Below the pieces are notes generated by a model. It worked only from the letters and a program-made list of their open reading frames with translations. It was not told the origin of the DNA and searched no databases. The translations under genes and the position numbers were made by a program. DNA of 48,551 bases from a virus. Location of the stretch: positions 1 to 48,551 of the IMG/VR virus record IMGVR_UViG_3300044960_000334. One strand, 5' to 3'. Positions 39,785-47,090 of this stretch are shown one piece after another (positions within the stretch are counted from its first letter, which is position 1; each line of letters starts with the position of its first letter).

Positions 39785-39985
39785 GTGGAAACTTGAGTAT
39801 TTAAGGAAGCCACGAAAAGTCCCCCGCGTCATGAACGTCCCTTGATAGTCCCAGTCACTTCTTTGATATAACCTTACGAGCATCCTGTATTGATTCACGG
39901 GATGCCCGTTCACGGATAATGACTTTAGCATAACGAGTTCTGGTAGGCCCTAACTACCCCAAGACTTACTGCCGGGCAACTTGTG
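39785..39985 (+). pseudogene. Second decayed copy with several stops
   Basis: Begins GTGGAAACTTGA: after the start it is nearly the same as the frame at 39598 (VFKEATKSP against VFKEVAKRP) but its fourth codon is TGA where the first copy has TGG. Further stops (two TAA, one TGA, two TAG) follow in the same frame. The frame then runs on into the ATP-grasp gene. The repeated AGAAAGGAAAAAAC-type ribosome binding site and start region suggest tandem duplication followed by decay. Confidence 0.45.
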
Positions 39986-40036
39986 TGGCCCTGGTGGATT
40001 AAGCTCGAACAAGAAAAAAATTACTTTGTAAAAAAA

Positions 40037-40864
40037 ATGGAAAACAAAAAACTTCGCATACACTGGTATGGGATAAAGGACGTCCCGTGCTTACAACGTT
40101 TCCTAAAACGAGGAATGCCGGGGATTCACGATTGTTCCCTGGTAGTTCCGGTTACTGAAGAAAATGCGGTTTCGCTAGTACACCAATATCCTCGATACGG
40201 GACCAAGTGTGGTTACCTGAATGTCATCGACCGCGCTAGGTTTAGGACCTTACTGCCCCGTGCCTTCAGCCCACGGTTTCAGGTAGTCTCGGTCTATAGG
40301 AGTCTAGACCTAAGTGCGGGCCTTTGGACCAAGGCTGTATCAAGTGGTCTTAACGACGGCGTGACGTTTATACGACCGTCGGAGTTATTAGGAAAACTTA
40401 TGACTTCTGCGGGACTTCCGATTAGACGCGTGGTTCTAGAAGAAACGGTTTTAGGCCCGCAATTTGAAATCAGTGGCCTGCGAATCGACTCGCAATTCCT
40501 CTTCTTTCCCGTAGTACGACAGTACTGGTGGGGGACGAAAATTGTGCGGTACGGACTACCGACTTCCGCGGAATTCAAAGAAACCACAGGCCTATCGGTC
40601 GCGGAATTGCGGGAACAGGTCAAGACCGCGTTAAGAAAAGTAAAACTTAACTACGCAACATTCTGTGTTGAATTTCGCGTTCCGCGGAACACGCAGAACC
40701 AAAAAATAATAAAAATCATCGAAATAAACCCTCGACTGGGAATAGAGCCCCAAAGACCGGAGTACTATACTTGTGCCTTCGGGGGCAAGAATCCCCTGAG
40801 GGCGTGTGAGACATTCGTGGCGGATGTCATTAGAGCGGGCCACGAAGTTCCGCGGTTATCGTGA
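40037..40864 (+). CDS. ATP-grasp family enzyme
   Basis: A 275-residue protein. The ATP-grasp core is visible: KAVSSGLNDGVTFIRPSELL (about 98-117; lysine and Gly-rich loop), VVLEETVLGPQFEISGLRID (about 130-149; hinge glutamates and the E..v.G.e pattern), a long insert with HxxWWG-like basic residues, and FCVEFRVP...IIEINPRLGIEPQ (about 200-225), where EINPR supplies the metal-binding Glu and Asn. Such enzymes join a carboxylate to an amine or thiol using ATP. Neighbours are small, quickly changing genes, one with an acidic tail. The start could also be GTG 39983. Confidence 0.7.
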   Translation: MENKKLRIHWYGIKDVPCLQRFLKRGMPGIHDCSLVVPVTEENAVSLVHQYPRYGTKCGYLNVIDRARFRTLLPRAFSPRFQVVSVYRSLDLSAGLWTKAVSSGLNDGVTFIRPSELLGKLMTSAGLPIRRVVLEETVLGPQFEISGLRIDSQFLFFPVVRQYWWGTKIVRYGLPTSAEFKETTGLSVAELREQVKTALRKVKLNYATFCVEFRVPRNTQNQKIIKIIEINPRLGIEPQRPEYYTCAFGGKNPLRACETFVADVIRAGHEVPRLS

Positions 40865-41013
40865 TTTTTTATTACGACTGTAAGACACTTCGTGCAATCG
40901 CGTAGCACGAAAAGTACAAGGAAGGGCTGGGACTTAAAGTTCAAGGTCTGTCGGAGCAAGATTTTTGTACCCGTAGAGTCAAGTTAGACGTCCCTAGGAA
41001 CAACCTAGGATAA
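40861..41013 (+). pseudogene. Short FYYD-like frame interrupted by TAG
   Basis: A GTG overlapping the stop of the ATP-grasp gene starts MIFYYDCKTLRAIA, followed by TAG at 40903-40905, then the frame stays open as HEKYKEGLGLKVQGLSEQD...NNLG to a TAA at 41011. IFYYD is identical to the start of the protein at 38911. The 188-base gap to the next gene contains nothing else. Confidence 0.4.
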
Positions 41014-41052
41014 AAAGAAGGTAACTGGAAAAAACGAAGAAAGGAACAAGAC

Positions 41053-41400
41053 ATGCTACCTCTGGAAGAAATCATCGCCAAGAATAACGACTTAGAAGTA
41101 ATGAAACCCCCCGTCGCGGGCAACGAAGTGCCCCGGAGTGCCTACTTTCGGGGAGAAAAAATCAAGAACTACATTGGGGCTGGCGGAACATGGATCGAGT
41201 CGATCAAGTTCCTGTTAGCCCCGCAGAATCCGGAACGGCGGGCGCGAGTGTGGGTTCCGGAAACAGGGCAACTCGAAACGATTCACCTAGGACTAACGAA
41301 GTACGTTCAAAGAAACGGGCGGGTTTATCATATCACTGAGGATGAAAACGGACGTTTTACCCTCGTTCCCGTCCCCGTAGATGTTATCGACGAAGTTTAG
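41053..41400 (+). CDS. Small protein, paralogue of the one at 38582
   Basis: A 115-residue protein. Its first 40 residues (EEIIAKNNDLEVMKPPVAG) are unique; from residue 45 on it aligns with the product at 38582 (GTWIESIKFLLAPQNPERR, ARVWVPETGQLETIHL, RNGRVYHITEDENGRF). It has a strong AAAGGAACAAGAC leader like several genes of this arm. Function unknown. Confidence 0.65.
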   Translation: MLPLEEIIAKNNDLEVMKPPVAGNEVPRSAYFRGEKIKNYIGAGGTWIESIKFLLAPQNPERRARVWVPETGQLETIHLGLTKYVQRNGRVYHITEDENGRFTLVPVPVDVIDEV

Positions 41401-41532
41401 TGCCGAAGCCATAGACCCAATACACACAAACATCGTGCTTTTTACGTCGCCCAGAGTGGTAAGCCAGAACGCCCATTCCGGGCGGAACATCAGGAACAAA
41501 AAGGTAGAATAAAACCGAAAGGAAAGGAAAAA

Positions 41533-42600
41533 ATGAAACCCGAACCCGCGACGGTGAAACCGCTACTAGTGTCTTATCACGTACCGGAGTTTCTTGAGGT
41601 ATTTAATCGACAGGTCATAGGCTATGAGAAGTTGGGACAAAGTATTTCAAAAAGACTTCTGAACAAAAACCAAGGCCTACTTCCAGCAACACGCCCAATT
41701 GGGTCTTGGTTCCTAGCCGGGCCTACAGGTGTAGGAAAGACACACATCGTCCGGGCCGCGGCTAAAGCCTTGCACGGAAATGCCAAGCAATACTTACACA
41801 TTAACTGCGGAGAATACACCCACAGCCACTACGTCGCGAAACTAATCGGTGCACCGGCAGGATATTTAGGACACGGTTCCACCGCGCCCGTTTTTAACGT
41901 ACAAAAAATCAGTTCCTTATCTTCTGAACGGTGTTTGGCCACCATAATTCTATTCGATGAAATCGAAAAGGCCCATCCGGAACTGTACGATCTATTACTC
42001 TCTCTCTTATGGGACGCTGAGATCCAAAACGGCAACGGCGAAACGGTTAATTTTTCCCATTGCTTGATTTTCTTCACGTCCAACATCGGAGCTACAGGAA
42101 AGACCACGGGTTTTCAGACTTCAGACAGAACGACCGTAAAGAGACAGTCTTACCAAGAAGCAATAAAAGAGCACTTCCGTCCAGAATTTCTGAACCGAAT
42201 CGACTATGTTTACATTTGTAACGAGCTGTCAGAAGACCAAGTCAGATTGATCATTAAGAAAGAAATAAACGACCTCGAGTGTCGAATCAGGGACCGACAT
42301 TACAACGCCCTAACCAGAACATTGAAGAAAATTGAGGATGATAAAGTCCTACCTTGGGCCCCCATTGTGTCCCTTACTCCGGCGGCAGAAGAATATCTAG
42401 TACGTGCGTCCCGCAGTAACCAGTACGGGGCCCGCGAGATTCTACGCCACATCTACGGCGGCTCAAATATCGAGGAAACCGGAAATTCAATCATCGATGC
42501 CTTCCGAGAATTCTTCGAACAAAACCCCAACGTATACTATCCCTTCGTAATCGACCGCGACAGGGACACATGGGTAGTTAAAGCTGGGAACGTAGGATAG
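41533..42600 (+). CDS. Stand-alone AAA+ ATPase like the second domain of ClpB
   Basis: A 355-residue AAA+ protein with Walker A GPTGVGKT (63-70), Walker B ILFDEIEKAHP (139-149), sensor 1 FTSNIG (181-186), arginine finger region FRPEFLNRID (215-224) and sensor 2 QYGAREILRHIYG (near 322). These are the marks of the Clp/HSP100 D2 module, but the N-terminal domain, D1 ring and coiled-coil of ClpB and the IGL/IGF loop that binds ClpP are absent. It probably unfolds or remodels a phage or host protein complex. Its substrate might be the virion, the initiator or a repressor, which sequence alone cannot show. Confidence 0.85.
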   Translation: MKPEPATVKPLLVSYHVPEFLEVFNRQVIGYEKLGQSISKRLLNKNQGLLPATRPIGSWFLAGPTGVGKTHIVRAAAKALHGNAKQYLHINCGEYTHSHYVAKLIGAPAGYLGHGSTAPVFNVQKISSLSSERCLATIILFDEIEKAHPELYDLLLSLLWDAEIQNGNGETVNFSHCLIFFTSNIGATGKTTGFQTSDRTTVKRQSYQEAIKEHFRPEFLNRIDYVYICNELSEDQVRLIIKKEINDLECRIRDRHYNALTRTLKKIEDDKVLPWAPIVSLTPAAEEYLVRASRSNQYGAREILRHIYGGSNIEETGNSIIDAFREFFEQNPNVYYPFVIDRDRDTWVVKAGNVG

Positions 42601-42639
42601 TGTTCAGGCGTCTAAGTAAGCAAAGAAAGGAAACAGAAC

Positions 42640-43158
42640 ATGGTAGAACGAGTCCAGGTAATAGAACAAGACTTAACAGGCTGGGCACGCGAAGATATCG
42701 TCAAAAAACTCGCGGACCTAATGCCAGCAATCCATTACCGTTGGCAAGGGCAGGTCGCTGACCAAGTTTTGTCTTGCTTAAACGGCGGGGCTCACGTGAC
42801 CTATGCCGTAAGTAAGGACAACCTAGGCCCCGACTATCCTGGACACTACGTCGGTGGTTGGGCATCGGTCAATGAAGACGGACGGCGCATTTGGGTTTAC
42901 GCAAAGTCCGCATTTCTGTTCGGTCACCGAAGGCCCCCGAAGTACAAAATTTTCGAAACCGTCCTAGGCCCCGACTTTCGGGATGCCTTCGACCTAAGAA
43001 AACGAGTCCGGGCCTCAAGTCAAAAAGTCCTGAAACTCTGTAAAATCTGGGGAGTCTCTTGGTCTATAAGCCGCACGGTAAAGGACTTCGCCCTCACAAG
43101 CCCGGTCTTCGGTAATGGAAAACAATATCGGATCCTATTCCGGCCATACTGGCTTTAA
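42640..43158 (+). CDS. Hypothetical protein
   Basis: A 172-residue protein of alpha/beta type (IVKKLADLMPAIHYRW; HVTYAVSKDNLGPDYPGHYV; RIWVYAKSAFLFGHR), basic at its C-terminus (SRTVKDFALTSP; YRILFRPYWL). ATG with AAGAAAGGAAACAG upstream. It follows the AAA+ gene by 39 bases and may be its partner. No family recognised. Confidence 0.6.
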   Translation: MVERVQVIEQDLTGWAREDIVKKLADLMPAIHYRWQGQVADQVLSCLNGGAHVTYAVSKDNLGPDYPGHYVGGWASVNEDGRRIWVYAKSAFLFGHRRPPKYKIFETVLGPDFRDAFDLRKRVRASSQKVLKLCKIWGVSWSISRTVKDFALTSPVFGNGKQYRILFRPYWL

Positions 43159-43242
43159 TATCCTTGCCTTATCCAAGAAAGGGGGCCACTCCGTGGGTGC
43201 GGTTTGTAGGGTTATGGTTTATCATAAGATTAAGAGGGCATT

Positions 43243-43659
43243 GTGAGTATAAGAAAAACAATAACATCTCCGTCGTTAAAACTTGAATTTTATTTGATTG
43301 TGCGACTAGAAAAGAAAAACGGAACCTATGTGGCCCGCTTTGGCCCCGCCGCGTCTTACAATGCCCCGTCTTATGAGGCCGAGGCCGGTGTTTCCGGAAT
43401 GGCGTTAAGTCGTATTTTTACGGAACCGTACCTGGAGTCAGTCGCGTTAACCGGCCACCTCGCAACGTCGCCGCGTCCCAACGCGCGAGTGATCAGGTTG
43501 GCGCGCAAGCAGATGTCGCCCTCTCCACTCGGCACACGTCACAGATCAGGCTCTTACGGCAGCGGCCTCTTTCAGGAACTCATCAGTCTCACAGACCGCT
43601 TGTTCTGCCTCGGGGATCGAAACATGCGGCTTCAACGCGTTGATCTTTGCCGCGCGTAA
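43243..43659 (+). CDS. Protein apparently truncated by the inserted cassette
   Basis: A 138-residue frame with a GTG start. The first 70 residues (KLEFYLIVRLEKKNGTYVARF; YEAEAGVSGMALSRIF) look like normal phage coding sequence. From about residue 75 on (HLATSPRPNARVIRLARK...) composition changes, and residues after 101 are read antisense to the Panacea-like gene. The most economical reading is that a foreign cassette entered this gene near 43450-43500 and replaced its end. The protein may be nonfunctional. Confidence 0.4.
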   Translation: MSIRKTITSPSLKLEFYLIVRLEKKNGTYVARFGPAASYNAPSYEAEAGVSGMALSRIFTEPYLESVALTGHLATSPRPNARVIRLARKQMSPSPLGTRHRSGSYGSGLFQELISLTDRLFCLGDRNMRLQRVDLCRA

Positions 43660-44088
43660 GTCCTGAGGCGTTTTGAGATCCATAGTCACGTAGACCGCCG
43701 TGGCGAACCTCTCCAACGCCTTCACATCCTTACTGCCGAGTTTCTTCGCGACGAATTCAATCTGCTTCTTGTACTGCTCCGCCGCAGCCGAAAACTGGCT
43801 CTTTAAGGCCGGTCCGAGATCACCCTGTTTGAGACTGGGTCCGTAGGGAAACGGCCGCACTTCCCAGGCCATGAACCCCTCAGCTCGCATCGCGCTGAGC
43901 TTGTCCCGCAGATCGAAGGAGAACGGGCCGTGCTTGTAGAGGACGAACTCGTAGTCCAGAGGCACGCCGAGCACTCGCGTGAGGACGTACGCGGCCTTTT
44001 GAACGTGGGTTTCACCCGTCCAGTTTCCTTCCCTTCTCAGCTGCTCAGTCAAGGACAACAGCACGCTGGCTGATTCTAAACGGTTCAT
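43546..44088 (-). CDS. Panacea/YwgA-like domain protein (possible antitoxin)
   Basis: A 180-residue helical protein. THVQKAAYVLTRVLGVPLDY (about 25-44) followed by FVLYKHGPFSFDLRDKLSAM (about 46-65) matches the pattern LQK..Y......G....Y.F.LY..GPfS..L of the Panacea/SocA/YwgA proteins, many of which neutralise adjacent toxins and some of which act as clpX adaptors or regulators. The rest is helical and acidic. GC content and codons differ from the phage, so it was probably acquired. It is the last gene of a three-gene unit. The start could also be TTG 44127. Confidence 0.55.
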   Translation of the reverse strand: MNRLESASVLLSLTEQLRREGNWTGETHVQKAAYVLTRVLGVPLDYEFVLYKHGPFSFDLRDKLSAMRAEGFMAWEVRPFPYGPSLKQGDLGPALKSQFSAAAEQYKKQIEFVAKKLGSKDVKALERFATAVYVTMDLKTPQDLRAAKINALKPHVSIPEAEQAVCETDEFLKEAAAVRA

Positions 44089-44104
44089 TTTAAGATAGGA
44101 AAAA

Positions 44105-44383
44105 CTAATACCGATAGGCCTCATCAATAAAGCGTGAAACGTCTTTCCAGCGCCGTTTAACGTCCCGCCACATGCGGCGCTCTTGTTCCGCGATTCTAAC
44201 GTCGAACGTTCCTGGTTTTTTCGTGTTCACCAGCTTAACCCAGCTATTCCAAGCCTTGACGAAACGCCGCACCTTGACGTCCCCCGGAGAGGAATTTTCG
44301 GGCACCTGGTTCTCATCCTGGGAAAGAAGAGTCGCTCCCAGCATGGAGGCGACTCCGAGTAAAAATCTTCGACTAACGGTCAA
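44105..44383 (-). CDS. Small protein with a twin-arginine signal
   Basis: A 92-residue protein starting TVSRRFLLGVASMLGATLLS, i.e. an S-R-R-F-L-L Tat motif with a hydrophobic stretch, which predicts export through the Tat pathway or membrane anchoring. The rest is charged (KVRRFVKAWNSWVKL; EQERRMWRDVKRRWK). TTG start with GAGG upstream, overlapping the previous gene's stop by four bases. Next to a Panacea-like gene it is a candidate toxin or periplasmic effector; this is inferred from position. Confidence 0.5.
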   Translation of the reverse strand: MTVSRRFLLGVASMLGATLLSQDENQVPENSSPGDVKVRRFVKAWNSWVKLVNTKKPGTFDVRIAEQERRMWRDVKRRWKDVSRFIDEAYRY

Positions 44384-44637
44384 TTGATTAACCTCGTTTT
44401 TTGTTCTGTAATAACCCGCTCCTCGTGGGGACGTATCATTTCAATGGTTCCCAATTCTTCGTCGATTTCAAAATCAACGTTATTCAGGTTGTTAACAAAG
44501 CCCATAAAGACTTCTGATAGCCAGTTCCGGACTAATCTCTTCTGTTCCTCAGGTTGTCCCTCGGGCAATACAATTTTACCGCGCAACAAAAGCGGAATGT
44601 GAAAAAAACCTACAAATTCTTTTTCGTTTTCAGTCAT
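44380..44637 (-). CDS. Small protein of the inserted cassette
   Basis: An 85-residue soluble protein (EFVGFFHIPLLLRGKIVLPEG; NVDFEIDEELGTIEMI), beta-rich. First gene of the cassette, with AATAGGAGAAAC upstream. No family recognised. Confidence 0.5.
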   Translation of the reverse strand: MTENEKEFVGFFHIPLLLRGKIVLPEGQPEEQKRLVRNWLSEVFMGFVNNLNNVDFEIDEELGTIEMIRPHEERVITEQKTRLIN

Positions 44638-44905
44638 TAGTTAGTTTCTCCTATTGTGTGTACTTTAGAAACATGTAAAAACCAAGTGCGGTGACAAAGC
44701 CCCGCAGAAAGGCCCACATGATTACTATGACGTGCTGGAACGCTGAATCGTTTCGGCGTAATGGGGGCTGTCCCGCTACCTACGGATCGTTCTTATTGGG
44801 ACGGCTTTGGCAAGTTCTGAAAAAAAAAAAAACGAAACTTATCTCGGTCGGATTACATCTATCTATCTAGATAGATAGATATAAGGAAAGGAACAAGACA
44901 AAAAC
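44638..44905. other. Gap between the cassette and the right arm
   Basis: It holds a possible 22-residue membrane peptide on the minus strand (MWAFLRGFVTALGFYMFLKY..., start near 44721) ending at the next gene's ribosome binding site, a 12-13 A run at about 44820, and the 24-bp palindrome at 44857. No other gene is seen. Confidence 0.5.
44857..44880. repeat. 24-bp perfect palindrome (ATCT)3(AGAT)3
   Basis: Three ATCT units followed by three AGAT units form a perfect 24-bp palindrome immediately upstream of the AAGGAAAGG ribosome binding site of the gene at 44906. It may be an operator, a hairpin in the mRNA leader or a slippage-made repeat. Related AT-rich motifs (TCTAGATC..ATCTAT) appear near 46585. 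Confidence 0.8.
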
Positions 44906-45133
44906 ATGAAGCGAGAAGAGTTAGTAAACTGGGCAGTACAGCAGGGATGGAAATTCGACCGCTGGGGGCATCTTCAAAAAGAATTCGGGCAAAAACGATA
45001 CCGCCTCAAGATTAGCCGCATTGCGGCGCGCTACGAAGTCCGGACCGAGTGTGGTTGGGTTCGTCTATACAGCGGATACTTAAAGAACCTAAAAGTAACG
45101 CCGGAAAATAAAATTGCCGGCATGACGAGGTAA
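44906..45133 (+). CDS. Small conserved phage protein
   Basis: A 75-residue protein: REELVNWAVQQGWKFDRWGHLQKEFG then RYRLKISRIAARYEVR and a final SGYLKNLKVTPENKIAGM. This plan (helix, GW..D..GHLQK, strands, SGYLKNL) is familiar from hypothetical proteins of many phages. Strong AAGGAAAGG ribosome binding site. Function unknown. Confidence 0.65.
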   Translation: MKREELVNWAVQQGWKFDRWGHLQKEFGQKRYRLKISRIAARYEVRTECGWVRLYSGYLKNLKVTPENKIAGMTR

Positions 45134-45137
45134 AACA

Positions 45138-45656
45138 ATGAAGGCATACAATATTCATCCAATAACAGAAGAACCATCTTCTGGGAATTTGTTGTGTCTT
45201 CGTTTGGGGGAAAAAGGTCAGGGACGAAAACTGACACTAGTTCCTTGTGTCCGTGATTTTAAGGATGGCGAGACAGCGGGGCTTGGAATTACGCGATCTG
45301 GGGCTCCTAAAATTATTGAGTTAGGCGAGAATGATGACGGTCTTTGGCCGGCGTGTATTTCTACGCGGGGTCTCTATGAGCGTAAGGTTGTGGGGCATGT
45401 TTATTATCGGCATTACAAACCTACTGTGATTGCTTTTGGCAGTGGCGCCTTCGGCGATGCAGGCCGTGTTGGGTTTTGGAAAGACTATCTCTTATCGGTT
45501 CCTGTGGGAACAGTTCTTAGAGTAACGCCCACACGAGGTCCGACATATTTTCTTCATTTTGATACAGACCATGTGTACAAATTGGGAGTTGAGGAGGCCC
45601 TGATTTATCCTTTGATTGAAGTTCCTATTATTCGAGAGGAATATGAAGAATTATAA
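45138..45656 (+). CDS. Hypothetical protein
   Basis: A 172-residue beta-rich protein (GNLLCLRLGEKGQGRKLTLV; VVGHVYYRHYKPTVIAFGSG; GTVLRVTPTRGPTYFLHFD). It starts four bases after the previous stop, and its last 14 bases overlap the next gene. No family recognised. Confidence 0.6.
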   Translation: MKAYNIHPITEEPSSGNLLCLRLGEKGQGRKLTLVPCVRDFKDGETAGLGITRSGAPKIIELGENDDGLWPACISTRGLYERKVVGHVYYRHYKPTVIAFGSGAFGDAGRVGFWKDYLLSVPVGTVLRVTPTRGPTYFLHFDTDHVYKLGVEEALIYPLIEVPIIREEYEEL

Positions 45657-45840
45657 AATATCGAAGTTCTCGGAAGTTGGGGAGTCTGAATATCTAAAAC
45701 CAATAAGTCCTCATATTTTTTATGACGTCCGCAAAGAAAAGTTTTACTTCGCCGACGAAACTGAAGACCTTATAGGGCCATATGATGACTACGTTAGTGC
45801 CGAGACGGCACTAAAAAGGTACATTCGTGCCCTCGGTTGA
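45643..45840 (+). CDS. Small protein, possible distant FYYD relative
   Basis: A 65-residue protein, IFYDVRKEKFYFADETEDLI followed by GPYDDYVSAETALKRYIRAL. The layout (F-Y-D, a hairpin of strands, then P-Y-x(2-4)-SA..AL) is like the product at 38911. ATG 45643 has GAGAGGA upstream. Function unknown. Confidence 0.6.
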   Translation: MKNYKISKFSEVGESEYLKPISPHIFYDVRKEKFYFADETEDLIGPYDDYVSAETALKRYIRALG

Positions 45841-45864
45841 AAAATTCTACAAGAAAGGACTTTC

Positions 45865-46482
45865 ATGAAAACACTAATCCAAACCGTATCGGGTATTATA
45901 ATCGATCCATTAAATCCAGATCCAAATAAAATTAACATCCACGATATCGCGTACGCACTATCCCACATTTGTCGCTTCACGGGCCACACGCGGCGTTTTT
46001 ATTCTGTCGCGGAGCACAGTATTCGTCTTTTTCGGGCCATTAATTCCTGGTATGCCCCGGTAACGACACAATTTGTTCCTATACTGTCCTGGGCACTCCT
46101 ACATGATGCCCCGGAGGCGTATGTGGCGGACTTAGCCAGTCCACTGAAACATAACTCTGTCCTTGGAGAAAATTATCGACCAATCGAGGAAAACCTTAAA
46201 CGTACCATTGCCTATAAATTCAACCTACCTCTTCCAGAGCCCCCGATAATAAAGGCCTGGGACCAACTCATGCTCCGGGCGGAACAAAAACTCCTGATGG
46301 CTCCGCGAAGAAAAGACGAAGATCCTGAATTCTTCAACGACCTAAATACCTACGAATTCGAAATAGAACACATCTGTTCTTTATTCCGCTCCAATCCCAT
46401 GCGACAACCATCTTTCAAAGAAACAAGAGAAGAATTTATTGACTTAGCTTGTAAACTTAATCTTCTTGGCGAAAATCAATAA
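45865..46482 (+). CDS. HD-domain phosphohydrolase (YfbR/DatZ-like)
   Basis: A 205-residue HD-domain hydrolase: DIAYALSHICRFTGHTRRFYSVAEHS (about 27-52; three conserved His), ALLHDAPEAYVADLASPLK (about 77-95; HD H80-D81) and KAWDQLML (final Asp). This order is that of 5'-deoxynucleotidases and of phage DatZ, which removes dATP. The protein is longer than S-2L DatZ (about 175). No PurZ-like gene was seen in this window. It could supply deoxynucleosides or help tune the dNTP pool together with the protein at 8383. Confidence 0.8.
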   Translation: MKTLIQTVSGIIIDPLNPDPNKINIHDIAYALSHICRFTGHTRRFYSVAEHSIRLFRAINSWYAPVTTQFVPILSWALLHDAPEAYVADLASPLKHNSVLGENYRPIEENLKRTIAYKFNLPLPEPPIIKAWDQLMLRAEQKLLMAPRRKDEDPEFFNDLNTYEFEIEHICSLFRSNPMRQPSFKETREEFIDLACKLNLLGENQ

Positions 46483-46739
46483 CCCCAAAGTATACCACCG
46501 CGCCAGGGTGGCGAAGTGTAAACGAAGCCGCCCGTCGGCGCGGTTAGATACGATATGCTAGATAATCTGTCTTTCTACTCTAGATCATCTATACTATCTA
46601 TATATAGCGCCTGGGGAAAAAAATTTAGGATAACTTGGAGTACACGTATAACAAGTGTTATCTGTGCTTTTCGGGAAATCGAGAAAATGGAAATTTGGGA
46701 TTAAGGTTGAACGTCTAACACGGAAGGAAGAATTCTTTG
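46483..46739. other. Gap with AT-rich repeats and a dyad
   Basis: No gene. It contains a GC-rich stretch (GGTGGC...GGCGCGG) near 46510-46550, AT repeats (GATATGCTAGATAATC, TCTATACTATCTATATATAG) at 46550-46610 and a dyad GATAACTTG...CAAGTGTTATC at about 46630-46665, probably regulatory sites for the next gene. Confidence 0.5.
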
Positions 46740-47090
46740 ATGCGTGTTGATTCTAACTTGACCGCCGTGATATATACAGACGGTTGGATAAAGAAAAACG
46801 ATTTTTGGATATTTAACGTCCGCCTTATTTTTCCTGGGAATTCCGGAGAGGTATTAATTAGTGGCCTTCGTCTATGGGACGGCTTTGTACATCTTCCGGT
46901 GACCCAAAGCCGGAAAAATTACTACAACGTCATTTGGTTAAGCCCCCAGTTGGCGCGTGTTTTACACGACACGCTATTAAAAGAAAAACCTGAAGAAGCG
47001 GAACTTTGTACAGACTGGGAAAAGGCAACCACACCATTGTTGATAATGCCCGAGGTCGCTAGAAAAAAATTTCCGAGGTCTTTTAGGTGA
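46740..47090 (+). CDS. Hypothetical protein, weakly SpoVG-like
   Basis: A 116-residue protein. NLTAVIYTDGWIKKNDFWIF, then ISGLRLWDGFVHLP (about 40-53) and LSPQLARVLHDTLLKE (about 68-83) are in the order of SpoVG-type proteins (strands, GlfV.mP, helix), but individual residues are not well conserved. SpoVG proteins bind DNA or RNA. ATG 46740 has GGAAGGAAG upstream. The assignment is uncertain. Confidence 0.5.
   Translation: MRVDSNLTAVIYTDGWIKKNDFWIFNVRLIFPGNSGEVLISGLRLWDGFVHLPVTQSRKNYYNVIWLSPQLARVLHDTLLKEKPEEAELCTDWEKATTPLLIMPEVARKKFPRSFR

Noticed and set aside
39722-39931. A minus-strand frame covering the broken small genes
   Set aside because: No ribosome binding site, and plus-strand relics show clear similarity to nearby genes.
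39598-41013. Recoded genetic code (stop to amino acid)
   Set aside because: All three stop codons occur in the broken frames while the same stops end well-supported genes throughout the window.
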